From positions 744,001-808,000 of the forward strand of contig NZ_JAKIRP010000002.1 in assembly GCF_021646545.1 (NCBI RefSeq): 64,000 bases of DNA, in the 5' to 3' direction. Shown one piece after another: positions 10,748 through 20,391 of the stretch; the first letter of the stretch is position 1, and every line of letters starts with the position of its first letter. The translations under genes were made by a program, and so were the position numbers. The notes beneath the pieces were generated by a model, which worked only from the letters and a program-made list of their open reading frames with translations, was not told the DNA's origin and made no database searches. This DNA is from Chitinophaga filiformis (GTDB taxonomy: Bacteria > Bacteroidota > Bacteroidia > Chitinophagales > Chitinophagaceae).

Positions 10748-12532
10748 TTAGTTCGCGTACCATGGGTTTTGTGGAAACGCAGGTCCCTCAGTTACCAGGT
10801 CTATCTGTTGTTGTGGTATGGGCCGCAACATATGTTCCTGCACGACATTGGCCGCTGCTTCATCATTGTATTGTTTAACCCTGGCAACAAGCGTTTTGGT
10901 ACGCGAAAGGTCGTACCACCTGTTGCATTCACCATACAGTTCCCTTGTGCGTTCGTCGAGAATAAAGTCAAGCGTTACCTGGTCAGGCGTAATCGTCTGT
11001 GCCGCCACTGCAGCGCTATACTGTTCCGGTGTTTGCCCTGGTTTCAGCGCAGCTCTTATTCTCAGTACGTTTAACATATCGGTAGCCTGCTGTACTGTTC
11101 CGCCTCCTTTCAGCGCTGCTTCAGCTGCGATCAGGTACACTTCTGAAAACCGGAAGAGGATATAAGGCCTGTCTGAATAATCGTTCATATCAGCTCTCGT
11201 GGAATCATCCCATTTGCGCAGAGATGGATAAAGCAGACTGGTATAAGGTACAGTAGCACCCGACAGATAATCAGGCTCAAAAATGATACCCTTGAAAGCA
11301 GCTCTTTCCGCTGGTGTTACTATCCTGTCGGCCATCCAGATGGCTGTGTCAACGCCATTGACAAGGGTGCCCCTTGGCGTGGCTGCGCCGGTGGTGCCTC
11401 TTGCGGAACCAGGCACACTGTTGGATAGCCAGATGGTCTGAAAAGTACCATCATAGCGCGAATCGGTAGCTTTGTTGGCAAACGCCACGTTCAGCACATA
11501 GCGCATATTAGGCCTTATCCTTTGCCAGGGGCGGCCATTCTGTACATCTCTTACGCAGACGTAGGCGCCACCGGCGGCCGGATAATTGGCATTTACGGTA
11601 GGATAATTCGGGCGGAAAAAGAAGTTGGATTTATTTTCTTTCAGATTGGAAGCGCCGGTGCCCGTTTGGGAATTTTCACCAAATTTCAGGTCTTTCGTGT
11701 GCTCAATGACCATGATGGTCTCACGTCCATATTCATTACCTTCCACGAAGCCCTGTGCAAAAACGGGCCAGAGATCGAGGCCATAAGCACCTTTATTGTC
11801 GATGATGCCTTTGGCTGTATTAAAGGCATCAGTGAAATCAGTCGGTTTCGCTGCCGTGGACCATCCCCGCCACAAATAGGTTTTTGCCAGCAGGTACAGG
11901 GCTGTGGCCTTATAGGCAGGCTTACCCAATCCGGGAGCCGGTTGGTCAGGCAACACTGCTGCAGCGTCCTGCAGGTCTTTTATGATCGCATCGTATACTT
12001 CGGCAATCGGCGTCCTTGCATCAGCGGCCGTTGCTTCAGTATTGAAAGTGAGGTGAAGGGGAACATCACCAAAAGTCGTGACCAGGTAGAAATAACAAAA
12101 TGCCCGGAGGAACTTTGCCTGCGCCAGCAGGTGCGCTTTTTTGCCTTCATCCATGGCAGCCTCCGGCCCGAATTGAAGGATGCCATTAGCTGTATTGATA
12201 TTTATGTACATGGAATTCCAGAAACCACTGTAGTCATTGGTATTGCTCTTCATCAGCGAAGAGTAGGTAAAGTTATGCTGAACGTCTGCAGCGCCGCCTC
12301 TGATCATCTCATCGGTTCCACCATTAAATAGCTGCGTAAAGATCTGTGTACCCCAGTGACCGCGGAAGGATGAGTATATGCCAGCAACGCCTCCATCCAA
12401 CCCCTCCGGCGTTTTGAAATAAGCAGGATCAATGGTTGCCCGTGGCTGCTCTTCCAGCACTTTCTTACATGCCGTACCCGATGCGAGCAATGCGACCATC
12501 AGCAGCCACAATATTTTTATATTCAGTTTCAT
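10748..12532 (-). CDS. SusD/RagB family glycan-binding lipoprotein
   Basis: 594 residues with a lipoprotein signal (LLASGTACKK, Cys22). It has the SusD family layout: TPR-like helices in the first half (AKFLRAFCYFYLVTTFGDVPL), and the C-terminal SusD domain with SEVYLIAAEAALKGG, ILDERTRELYGECNRWYDL and a final region with LRPIPQQQIDL. It would cap the SusC barrel at the cell surface and bind xylan oligosaccharides, judging from the linked enzymes. It lies 19 bp after susC. Confidence 0.95.
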   Translation of the reverse strand: MKLNIKILWLLMVALLASGTACKKVLEEQPRATIDPAYFKTPEGLDGGVAGIYSSFRGHWGTQIFTQLFNGGTDEMIRGGAADVQHNFTYSSLMKSNTNDYSGFWNSMYININTANGILQFGPEAAMDEGKKAHLLAQAKFLRAFCYFYLVTTFGDVPLHLTFNTEATAADARTPIAEVYDAIIKDLQDAAAVLPDQPAPGLGKPAYKATALYLLAKTYLWRGWSTAAKPTDFTDAFNTAKGIIDNKGAYGLDLWPVFAQGFVEGNEYGRETIMVIEHTKDLKFGENSQTGTGASNLKENKSNFFFRPNYPTVNANYPAAGGAYVCVRDVQNGRPWQRIRPNMRYVLNVAFANKATDSRYDGTFQTIWLSNSVPGSARGTTGAATPRGTLVNGVDTAIWMADRIVTPAERAAFKGIIFEPDYLSGATVPYTSLLYPSLRKWDDSTRADMNDYSDRPYILFRFSEVYLIAAEAALKGGGTVQQATDMLNVLRIRAALKPGQTPEQYSAAVAAQTITPDQVTLDFILDERTRELYGECNRWYDLSRTKTLVARVKQYNDEAAANVVQEHMLRPIPQQQIDLVTEGPAFPQNPWYAN

Positions 12533-12551
12533 ATAGAGCTAAGTTTCAGAA

Positions 12552-15500
12552 TTAAAATTTAACGTTAACACCAAGCATGTATTGACGTGTCGGAGGCACG
12601 CCCATACCCACCGTAATAGCCCTGCCTACCACCGGTGTTCCTCCCGCTGTTGAACCAACAGCATTGCCATTACCGTTACCTTCCGGATCAATTCCCAGTC
12701 CGTCACGTACGAGTGGGGCCCAGAGGATAAACGGATTCTGAGCAGCCAGGTAAACCCGCATGGAGCTAATGCCGATCCTGTTGCTGATTTTTGAAGGAAG
12801 GTTATATCCGAGGTTCATCGACCTTATCTTAATAAAAGAACCATCGCGGTAAGAAAGGGTAGATGTGTATTGTAGCGCATCCCTGCTGGCGTCGGGCTGA
12901 GGGAAATCATTTGTAGGATTATCTGGTGTCCAGTAATTCACCTTATATTGGTTCACGCGGCTGTTCATGAAGAAAGGATGACCGGCAGCGCCACCATCCG
13001 CGGTCAGATAGGTAACAACCACTGTCTGCCCGATACGCCCGAACGTTACAATGTTCAGATCAAAGTTTTTATAGGCAAAACGGTTACTGAACCCAAATAC
13101 AAAGTCCGGCTGAAAATTGCCGATCACCTGGCGGTCTTCAGCGCCGATGGTTCCATTGCCATTAACATCCTGTATCTTGATGTCGCCTGGCGCAGCGCCA
13201 TATTTGCTGGCGTCTTCTTTTTCGCCAAGCTGCCATATACCGGTCTTTTTCACATCATAAATGACGGTCAGCGGCTGCCCCACATACCAGCCATTGCCTA
13301 CATCCTGGGTTAGTCCGGGTTGGAGTGCAACAATCTTTTCCCTGGCCATGGAGAAATTCAGGTCTGTATTCCAGGTAAACCCGCCCCGGCTCTTTACATT
13401 CAGACTGCTGAGCGTTATTTCCACGCCATGACCGGCGGTCTTTCCCTGGTTGACAAGCACGGAGTTAGCGCCCCTGCTTCGCGGCAATTCCTTGCTCAGC
13501 AGGATGTCCCTGGTATTGACGTTATAGTACTCAATGGCGCCGCTCAGACGGTTATTAAAGAATCCGAAATCGAGACCTATGTTGTAGCCCCTGGTAGATT
13601 CCCAGGTGAGTTTGGGGTTAGGCAGTGTGTTGACCAGGTACCCCGATACAAAGTTCACATTGGGAGTAGTCCCGGGACCATAGTTGTAGAAATTGGAAGA
13701 GAGGCTTCCGATGGTTGTATAAGGCGCGATAGTTTGATTGGAACTTACGCCCCATCCAACTCTCAGCTTAAGATTATCTATCCAGTTTATGTCTTGCATA
13801 AAACTTTCGTTGCTCAGGTTCCATCCCGCAGACAGGGCCGGATAAGTGAACCACTGATTTCCGGGAGCCAGTACGGAAGCACCATCGGTCCTGACTGTGG
13901 CGGTTAACATGTACCGGTCGTCATAGGAATAAAAGATGCGCCCCATATAAGACAGCAGGCCGCGTGCACTGTAACCCGACGGATTGGCCGTCAGTGAATT
14001 TGCCAGCTGGAAATTGTAGTCCTGGATATAGTCTGCCGGAACACCTTGTCCGTTGAACTGTTGGCTCTGATTATAGTTCTTTACTACCTCATGCAAGGCA
14101 GTGGCCTGTATCTTGTGTTTTTCTGCAAAGGTCTTCTCGTAGCTAAGCGAGTTGTCTACGGTATAGCTCCATGTTTCATCATTCGACTGACTCAGGGTAG
14201 CGCCGGCAGTAGTCGTGTTGGTGTTAAAAACTGTTCCGGGACCATTGTAGTTGTTGTTCATGGTCTGTATCCAGTCAAGGGCCAGGCTGGTTCTCAGTTT
14301 AAGTCCCTTCACAATCTCCAGTTCTCCATACACATTTGTCAATGTTCTGAAACGGCGTGTACGGGCTTTGATCTTATCGTTATTGCCGATGGAAGTGAGT
14401 GGGCTTATTTGTTGTGCATCGTTGGATTGCTGTATGGCTGGCTGGAAGTTGATGCTTCCATCAGCATTGTAGGGAAGGTACAGCGGGCTTAACCTGGTGG
14501 CGGCACCAAAGGCGTTGGTATTAACACGGTTGGCCCAGCTCATTGTATTGGTAGTTGTCAACCCCACTTTTAATCGTTCAGTCATCTTGTGATCGATGGC
14601 AATATGCATTGAACCACGATCAAAGCGTTGATCCGGTATAACGCCTGTTTCACGGAACACGCCAAATCCAAAACTATACAGTGTAGTTTCATTGCCACCG
14701 GAAACGCTGATATTGTGGTCCGTCCGGATAGCCGTTGTCAACAACAGCTTTTGCCAGTCTGTATTAACGCCTTTGGCCAGGTTTTCCTGTTCAATCGGGG
14801 TAAGTGCGTTAGGATGGGGATTGTTGGGATTGGGCTGCCCTTGTTTTGCCGCATCCTTGAAAGCGGCATATTCCTGTGCGTTAAAGAGATCGTAGGTACC
14901 CATGGCCTGGGAAATACCCACATAGCCGTCATAACTGGTAACAGGCTTACCCTGGCGGCCTCTTTTGGTGGTAACGATAATAACGCCGCCCGATCCGCGC
15001 GACCCGTATATAGCAGTGGCCGATGCGTCTTTCAGTACATCGATGGTTGCAATATCATTGGGATTGATATCATTGATACTGCCGCCTGAAAGTGGGATAC
15101 CATCTACCACCAGTAAAGGGCCATTCTGTGCGTTGTTGGAGCCCGAGCTGGACGCCAGGGAGCGGTTACCCCTGATCCTGATCTCGCCGCCAGTGCCTAT
15201 ACTGGAGCCGTTGTTCACAATGTCAATGCCGGCAGCTCTGCCTTGCAGCTGGTTATAAATATTGGGTGCGCCTACCTCTCTTAACGTTTCTCCTTTGACG
15301 GAAACCGTTGCTCCTGTGACGTCCTTCTTTTTAGCTGTACCGTAGCCTATTACTACCACCTGTTCCAGGTCGCTGACGGCCGATTTTAGTGTCACGTTAA
15401 CGGTTGTTTGCCGGTTAATGGCCATTTCGCGGGGTAAGAAACCGACTGAAGAGATCACCAGAATAGCGTTAGCGGGCGCAGTAAGTTTAAAGTTCCCTTC

Positions 15501-15722
15501 ATTGTCGCTGTGTACGCCGTTTTTTGCGCCTTTTACCTGGACACTGGCGCCAGGAATACCTGTTCCGTCGTCACCGATAATGCGACCGGAAACAGTGATG
15601 TTTTGTGCGTTGGCCTGCGCCACCGCCAGAAAAGTAAATAGAAAAGCGAGCATCGTTTTCCCCCATAGGCATCTGTAGAAGGTTGACGCTTTTCGTAAGC
15701 TGTGCGTAACCGAAAATTTCAT
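12552..15722 (-). CDS. SusC/RagA family TonB-linked outer membrane transporter
   Basis: 1056 residues with a signal peptide (cut near AQANAQ, about 40). Order of parts: a carboxypeptidase-regulatory-like domain (about 43-125, VSGRIIGDDGTGIPGASVQVKG), a TonB-box-like stretch (EQVVVIGYGT), a plug (about 135-260, GGVIIVTTKRG) and a 22-strand barrel to a C-terminal aromatic-rich end (YMLGVNVKF). It imports oligosaccharides across the outer membrane using TonB energy. It is the first gene of the arabinoxylan operon. A regulatory region of 324 bp separates it from the HTCS gene, which reads in the same direction. Confidence 0.95.
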   Translation of the reverse strand: MKFSVTHSLRKASTFYRCLWGKTMLAFLFTFLAVAQANAQNITVSGRIIGDDGTGIPGASVQVKGAKNGVHSDNEGNFKLTAPANAILVISSVGFLPREMAINRQTTVNVTLKSAVSDLEQVVVIGYGTAKKKDVTGATVSVKGETLREVGAPNIYNQLQGRAAGIDIVNNGSSIGTGGEIRIRGNRSLASSSGSNNAQNGPLLVVDGIPLSGGSINDINPNDIATIDVLKDASATAIYGSRGSGGVIIVTTKRGRQGKPVTSYDGYVGISQAMGTYDLFNAQEYAAFKDAAKQGQPNPNNPHPNALTPIEQENLAKGVNTDWQKLLLTTAIRTDHNISVSGGNETTLYSFGFGVFRETGVIPDQRFDRGSMHIAIDHKMTERLKVGLTTTNTMSWANRVNTNAFGAATRLSPLYLPYNADGSINFQPAIQQSNDAQQISPLTSIGNNDKIKARTRRFRTLTNVYGELEIVKGLKLRTSLALDWIQTMNNNYNGPGTVFNTNTTTAGATLSQSNDETWSYTVDNSLSYEKTFAEKHKIQATALHEVVKNYNQSQQFNGQGVPADYIQDYNFQLANSLTANPSGYSARGLLSYMGRIFYSYDDRYMLTATVRTDGASVLAPGNQWFTYPALSAGWNLSNESFMQDINWIDNLKLRVGWGVSSNQTIAPYTTIGSLSSNFYNYGPGTTPNVNFVSGYLVNTLPNPKLTWESTRGYNIGLDFGFFNNRLSGAIEYYNVNTRDILLSKELPRSRGANSVLVNQGKTAGHGVEITLSSLNVKSRGGFTWNTDLNFSMAREKIVALQPGLTQDVGNGWYVGQPLTVIYDVKKTGIWQLGEKEDASKYGAAPGDIKIQDVNGNGTIGAEDRQVIGNFQPDFVFGFSNRFAYKNFDLNIVTFGRIGQTVVVTYLTADGGAAGHPFFMNSRVNQYKVNYWTPDNPTNDFPQPDASRDALQYTSTLSYRDGSFIKIRSMNLGYNLPSKISNRIGISSMRVYLAAQNPFILWAPLVRDGLGIDPEGNGNGNAVGSTAGGTPVVGRAITVGMGVPPTRQYMLGVNVKF

Positions 15723-16046
15723 AATCGTGGTTTTATTGTTTCTTTAGTACTACGTAGAAGCTGATCTTAAATCATGCAGACGAATGTAATCGGACGCTTA
15801 CAGGAGCCATGGTTAATTTGTAAAAATGAATAGCACAAATGTTTAAACAGGTGCATTATTGGGTGAAAGCGGTAGGGAGGTCTGATAAAAAGGGAGTAAC
15901 AGATAATAAATACATCACATGTCAGCAGTTGTTCGTATTTATTTTCTGAGGTGGACAGAAAATGAATGAGTTAATTTCAATACAAACCCTGCAGGAAGGA
16001 AATTCCTGTTAAAACGGGTAGAGAGAGGGCCAACGGAGGGAGTATG
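15723..16046. promoter_or_regulatory. Upstream region of the arabinoxylan operon
   Basis: This 324 bp gene-free stretch lies between the HTCS stop and susC, so it must hold the operon promoter and the probable HTCS binding site. I see no exact TAnnTTTG element. The nearest on the minus strand is TACATTCG (15781-15788), one base off. A short inverted repeat CAGGAA/TTCCTG (15992-16008) lies near the HTCS end. Confidence 0.35.
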
Positions 16047-19000
16047 TTAACTGACGGACCGTTTTTTCGAAAGCTGGTATTCAGAAGGTAAGAGGTTGAA
16101 TTTCGCTTTGAAAGCCCGGGCAAAATAATTAGGTGTGGAAAATCCGACAGAATAGCCAATCTGGGCAATTTTCATATCGCTGTTTTCCAGCAGGCTCGCT
16201 GCTTTATTTAATTTAATGGAGCGGATAAATTCTACAGGCGTTTCACCTGTCAATTGTACTACCTTATTGTACAATGAGGCACGGCTCATAAAGAGATGTT
16301 TACTCAGATCTTCCACTGTTAATTGATCGCTGTTGATATTGTCTTCAATATACTGTGTAACCCTTACCAGGAACTTTTCGTCTTCCGATTCCACTTCGGC
16401 TGCAGGCATTACTACCTTTAACTGGCGGGTATAAGTGTCTTTCAGATTTTTATTCAGCAATAACAGGTTACTGATCTTTACATTTAATATATCAAAGTTA
16501 AACGGTTTTGTCAGGTAGTCGCTGGCCCCTGTTTTCAGGCCCTTTAGCTGGGATGCATCACCTGTCAGGGCAGTTAACAGAATGATCGGGATATGGCTGG
16601 TCCTTTTGTCCGATTTAATCTTCTGGCTAAGCTGTATGCCGTCCATATACGGCATATTGATGTCACTCACAATGACATGGGGATGTGACGAAAGTACCTT
16701 TTGCCAGCCTTCCTTCCCGTCTGCGGCTTCTACTATTTTGTAAAAAGGGTTTAAATTATCTTTCAGATAATAGCGGAAATCGTCATTGTCCTCAATCAGT
16801 AACACGGTCAATTTTTCAATGCCGGGAACAACGGCCCCTTGTGCCGGTCCGGGATCAGCTACGGGCATATTATCAGACACATGATGTGCATTTTTACTCT
16901 CTACCGGCTGGCCCATACTATCTACTGGTTCCTCTACCGGCTCTAAAGGTAATTGAACGGTGAATATGCTTCCTTTCCCGGGGATGCTCTCAACATCTAC
17001 GGTGCCACTGTGCATTTTCACAAATTCCAGCGCAATCGAAAGACCAATACCACTGCCCTGATTCAGTATACCGGGATGAACGTCTCCCTGGAAAAAGCGT
17101 GTAAATATCTTCTCCCGGATGTCCGGCGTCATGCCAACACCGGTATCTGTAACCGTAATCCTGATACCCAGCGCCGGATCACGGTCAATATTAAGCGATA
17201 TCTGACCCCCTCTTGGAGTAAATTTGAAAGCGTTCGACAAAAGATTAAACAGTATCCGCTCAATTTTATCCCGGTCAAAGCGGGTATAGAAGCTGCCCAG
17301 GGTGCTCGTAAAAGAGAAATTGATATGTCTGCGATCAGAGATATCCTTAAATAGTTCTACCACTTCTCCTGTAAAAGATACGATGTCGCCTTCGGTAAGA
17401 TTAAGCTTCAGCTCCTGCTCCTCGAGCTTGCGGAAGTCCAGTAGCTGATTAACCATATTTAGAAGTCGCCTTGCATTCCGTTTTACAAGATTCAACTGTT
17501 TTAATTTTGGCTGACACTCTTCTTCCTGGATCAACTTTTCAACAGGGCCAACAATCAGCGACACCGGTGTCCGGAATTCGTGGCTTAAGTTGGTGAGATA
17601 TTTGATTTTGACCTGCTCAAATTCGCGTTGCCGCTCGGCCTCTTTTCTTTCCAGTTCCATGGCTTGCCTTATCTGAAGACGCTCCTGCTCAAGCGCAAAC
17701 TTATTCTTCAGTTTGCGGATGGCGCGTTGCCGCAACGCCCACAAGGTGAAGCCCGCCGCGAACACGTAAAAAATATAGGCATATGCAGTAAGCCAGAAGG
17801 GAGGCCTGACATATACTTTAATGACCGCCTGTTCTGTACTCCACGAACCGTCATCACTGCTTGCCTTTACCCGGAATACATATCTGCCGGGTGGCAAATT
17901 GGAAAATACGGCCGTCCGGGAAGTCCCCACATCATTCCAGGTTTTATCAAAGCCTTCCAGTATGTAGGAATACCTGCTTTCCTGGGGCGCTGTATAGTTC
18001 AGGGTGGTGAAGTCAATGGAAAAGTTCTGTTTGTAGTCAAGCCTGATCTCATCAGCTACAGATACGTGCTCTCTGATCGCAGCTTTATCACCTGGTATCA
18101 CCGAACTACTGGAGATCCTCAGGTCCGTCAGCACAATCTTAGGTACATTCCTGTTGAAATTCAACAGTTTGGGATTGAAATAGTTAAATCCATCCAATCC
18201 GCCGAAGAACAGTTCTCCCTTGCTGGTTTTCAGGCCGGCTCCCATGCAGAAGGTGCTGCGTTGTAAACCGTTATAAGGGAAATAGTTTTTGAATCTTTTA
18301 GTGGAAGGGTCAAAACTGCTGATGCCCTTATTAGTGCTAACCCACACTTTGCCTGCGTCATCTTCCAGTATTTTATAGATAACGGTATTCGACAGGCCTT
18401 CCTGCTCGGCGAAACGGACGAATTTTTCCGTTTTGGTGTCGAACAGGCATAATCCTTCACCTTGTGTACCAGCCCAGATCCGGCCGCTTTCACTGGCACA
18501 GATTGTCTGGACTTCATTAGCTGGCAGATTGCTGTTTTCGCGATTGAACACCCGGATCTTATCACCTGATGGATCAATCATCACTATCCCGGCTCCCAGG
18601 GTGCCGATCCAGATATTGCCCGATGCATCTTCTTCAATGGACCGGATAAAGCCACCGCTAAACACCTTTATATCGGCAGGGAATCTGTGGTCCTTATCGA
18701 ACCGGCGAAATTGTCCCGATGCCGGATCATAGACGTTTACACCGTTTCCATTAGTGCCTATCCAGATATTGCCTTTGCTATCCTTTTTAAGGCAAAAAAT
18801 GTCATTACCGGAAATATCTTTTGGCCCGTCACCTTTCATATAGTGTCTCACCTTGCCGGTCTGCATACTCAATACATATATGCCCTGCATGAAAGTCCCG
18901 ATCCAGAGCTCTCCGTCCAGACGTTCCAGCGCAAGCACTGCCGGCGGTTTGTCCTGGTCACAGAACTTTGGATGATTGAATAATCCGGTGCCTCTGTTGA

Positions 19001-20153
19001 ATAAATTGATACCACCGCCATCTGTTCCAACATAGATATTCCCATTCCCATCTTCAGAAAAAGATGTCACAACAGGTGTGGTCAATCCTTTTGGATCAAA
19101 TGGATTACTCTCCCGAAGGTTGAAGAAAGCAAGGTTTTTGTCGTATTTGCTAATGCCACCCTGATAGGCTCCGATCCAGTAAATGCCGTTCCTGTCTATG
19201 AAGATGCTTCTGACAGACTTGCCATGCAGGCTGTACTTATTCCGGGCATCATGTTCTACGCGGCGGGATGTCTTTTTTTGCAGATCGAAGATGTTCAGGC
19301 CTTCCTCAGTGCCAACCCACAGGCTGTTACGGTTCTCTGGCGTTATTGTCCAGATGCGGTTACTGCTCAGCGTTTGCTTGTCTGTTTGGCTATGCCTGTA
19401 CGTGTCGAACCCCCTTCCATCAGGTCGCAACATACTTAAGCCACCATCGTCGCTACCAATCCACAAATTGCCGTTGTGATCTTCTGTTATAGCCTTTATC
19501 GAATTGTCCGGAAGTGAGAGCGGGTCTGCCGGATTATGCGCGAAATGTTTAAAATCATTGCTGCTTCTCCGATAAAGGTACAAGCCTGAATTGCCGCCTA
19601 TCCACAATCGGTGTCTGCTGTCTTCAAATACGCAGGTGATGACGTTTGACACAAGTTGTCCCCGTTTGCCTGCGTCGGCGCTATACCGTGTTGTTTTTCC
19701 TGTTTGCGGGTCGAATGTAAACAGGCCGATATAGCTTCCGATCCACAGTATGCCTGAATGATCACGGAAGAGCGTACGGGTAGTATTATTTAAGGTGATC
19801 CGGTAATTAATAAACCCATCTTTCTTGCGGTCGTAAAGAGACAGGGTTGCATTTGTTCCCACCCAAAGATTGCCAGAGCGGTCTTCGTGCATGGCAAGTA
19901 TTGAGTTGGCGCCGATACTCATCGTATCGCTTTGTTTATGCCTGTAAACGGAGAAGCGAACCCCGTCAAATTTGTTAAGACCATCGTCGGTACCAAACCA
20001 CATATAGCCATACTTATCCTTCAGTATGGTGGTCACTGTGTTGGAAGACAGACCATCTTTACTGCTGAAATTGACAAAGTTAAGATCACTTTGCTGCGAA
20101 AAACCTACCTGGGGCCACAGTATCAGCCAATATATGAAAAGAATATATTTCAC
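16047..20153 (-). CDS. Hybrid two-component system regulator (HTCS)
   Basis: 1368 residues: a one-protein sensor and regulator. A signal peptide precedes a periplasmic part of many Reg_prop beta-propeller repeats (MWFGTDDGLNKFDG, LWIGSDDGGLSML and similar) and a Y_Y_Y domain (about 720-785). Then come one transmembrane helix (about 790-810), a HisKA domain with the phospho-acceptor His858 (SHEFRTP), an HATPase domain (LLSNAFKFT, DTGVGM), a receiver with Asp1164 (VSDINMP) and an AraC-type helix-turn-helix (about 1265-1360). It lies next to the arabinoxylan SusC and most likely activates that operon when it binds xylan oligosaccharides. The exact ligand is inferred from the neighbours only. Confidence 0.93.
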   Translation of the reverse strand: MKYILFIYWLILWPQVGFSQQSDLNFVNFSSKDGLSSNTVTTILKDKYGYMWFGTDDGLNKFDGVRFSVYRHKQSDTMSIGANSILAMHEDRSGNLWVGTNATLSLYDRKKDGFINYRITLNNTTRTLFRDHSGILWIGSYIGLFTFDPQTGKTTRYSADAGKRGQLVSNVITCVFEDSRHRLWIGGNSGLYLYRRSSNDFKHFAHNPADPLSLPDNSIKAITEDHNGNLWIGSDDGGLSMLRPDGRGFDTYRHSQTDKQTLSSNRIWTITPENRNSLWVGTEEGLNIFDLQKKTSRRVEHDARNKYSLHGKSVRSIFIDRNGIYWIGAYQGGISKYDKNLAFFNLRESNPFDPKGLTTPVVTSFSEDGNGNIYVGTDGGGINLFNRGTGLFNHPKFCDQDKPPAVLALERLDGELWIGTFMQGIYVLSMQTGKVRHYMKGDGPKDISGNDIFCLKKDSKGNIWIGTNGNGVNVYDPASGQFRRFDKDHRFPADIKVFSGGFIRSIEEDASGNIWIGTLGAGIVMIDPSGDKIRVFNRENSNLPANEVQTICASESGRIWAGTQGEGLCLFDTKTEKFVRFAEQEGLSNTVIYKILEDDAGKVWVSTNKGISSFDPSTKRFKNYFPYNGLQRSTFCMGAGLKTSKGELFFGGLDGFNYFNPKLLNFNRNVPKIVLTDLRISSSSVIPGDKAAIREHVSVADEIRLDYKQNFSIDFTTLNYTAPQESRYSYILEGFDKTWNDVGTSRTAVFSNLPPGRYVFRVKASSDDGSWSTEQAVIKVYVRPPFWLTAYAYIFYVFAAGFTLWALRQRAIRKLKNKFALEQERLQIRQAMELERKEAERQREFEQVKIKYLTNLSHEFRTPVSLIVGPVEKLIQEEECQPKLKQLNLVKRNARRLLNMVNQLLDFRKLEEQELKLNLTEGDIVSFTGEVVELFKDISDRRHINFSFTSTLGSFYTRFDRDKIERILFNLLSNAFKFTPRGGQISLNIDRDPALGIRITVTDTGVGMTPDIREKIFTRFFQGDVHPGILNQGSGIGLSIALEFVKMHSGTVDVESIPGKGSIFTVQLPLEPVEEPVDSMGQPVESKNAHHVSDNMPVADPGPAQGAVVPGIEKLTVLLIEDNDDFRYYLKDNLNPFYKIVEAADGKEGWQKVLSSHPHVIVSDINMPYMDGIQLSQKIKSDKRTSHIPIILLTALTGDASQLKGLKTGASDYLTKPFNFDILNVKISNLLLLNKNLKDTYTRQLKVVMPAAEVESEDEKFLVRVTQYIEDNINSDQLTVEDLSKHLFMSRASLYNKVVQLTGETPVEFIRSIKLNKAASLLENSDMKIAQIGYSVGFSTPNYFARAFKAKFNLLPSEYQLSKKRSVS

Positions 20154-20332
20154 AACAACATGGAATTATCAGATTAATATAGCTCGCGAGCTTCCAGAAT
20201 AAAGCTAATAATCTTCCCTGCAAAAATTAATTGTTTTATTGACAATTTTATAAATTATTACTGCTGTGTCGGCCGGCGTACTTCAACATCGCCCGATTCT
20301 GGGATTATTCACTGATGCCAGACAGGTATAAG

Positions 20333-20363
20333 GCAAAAAGCCGGCGATAAGCCGGCTTTTTGC
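20333..20363 (-). terminator. Strong bidirectional terminator hairpin
   Basis: Bases 20333-20345 pair perfectly with 20351-20363 around a 5-base loop. The 13 bp GC-rich stem is flanked by A5 and T5, which gives a T-run on both strands. It lies 29 bp past the stop of the GH5-like gene and would separate it from the HTCS gene. Confidence 0.85.
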
Positions 20364-20391
20364 AAGCAGCATACTACTGCTATGACTAAAA

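Noticed and set aside
11522..12331. 269-residue plus-strand ORF
   Set aside because: Antisense to susD, which is well supported. The length comes from low stop frequency in that frame.
15992..16008. Terminator for the HTCS gene
   Set aside because: The stem is only 6 bp and has no T-run, so it is too weak to call.
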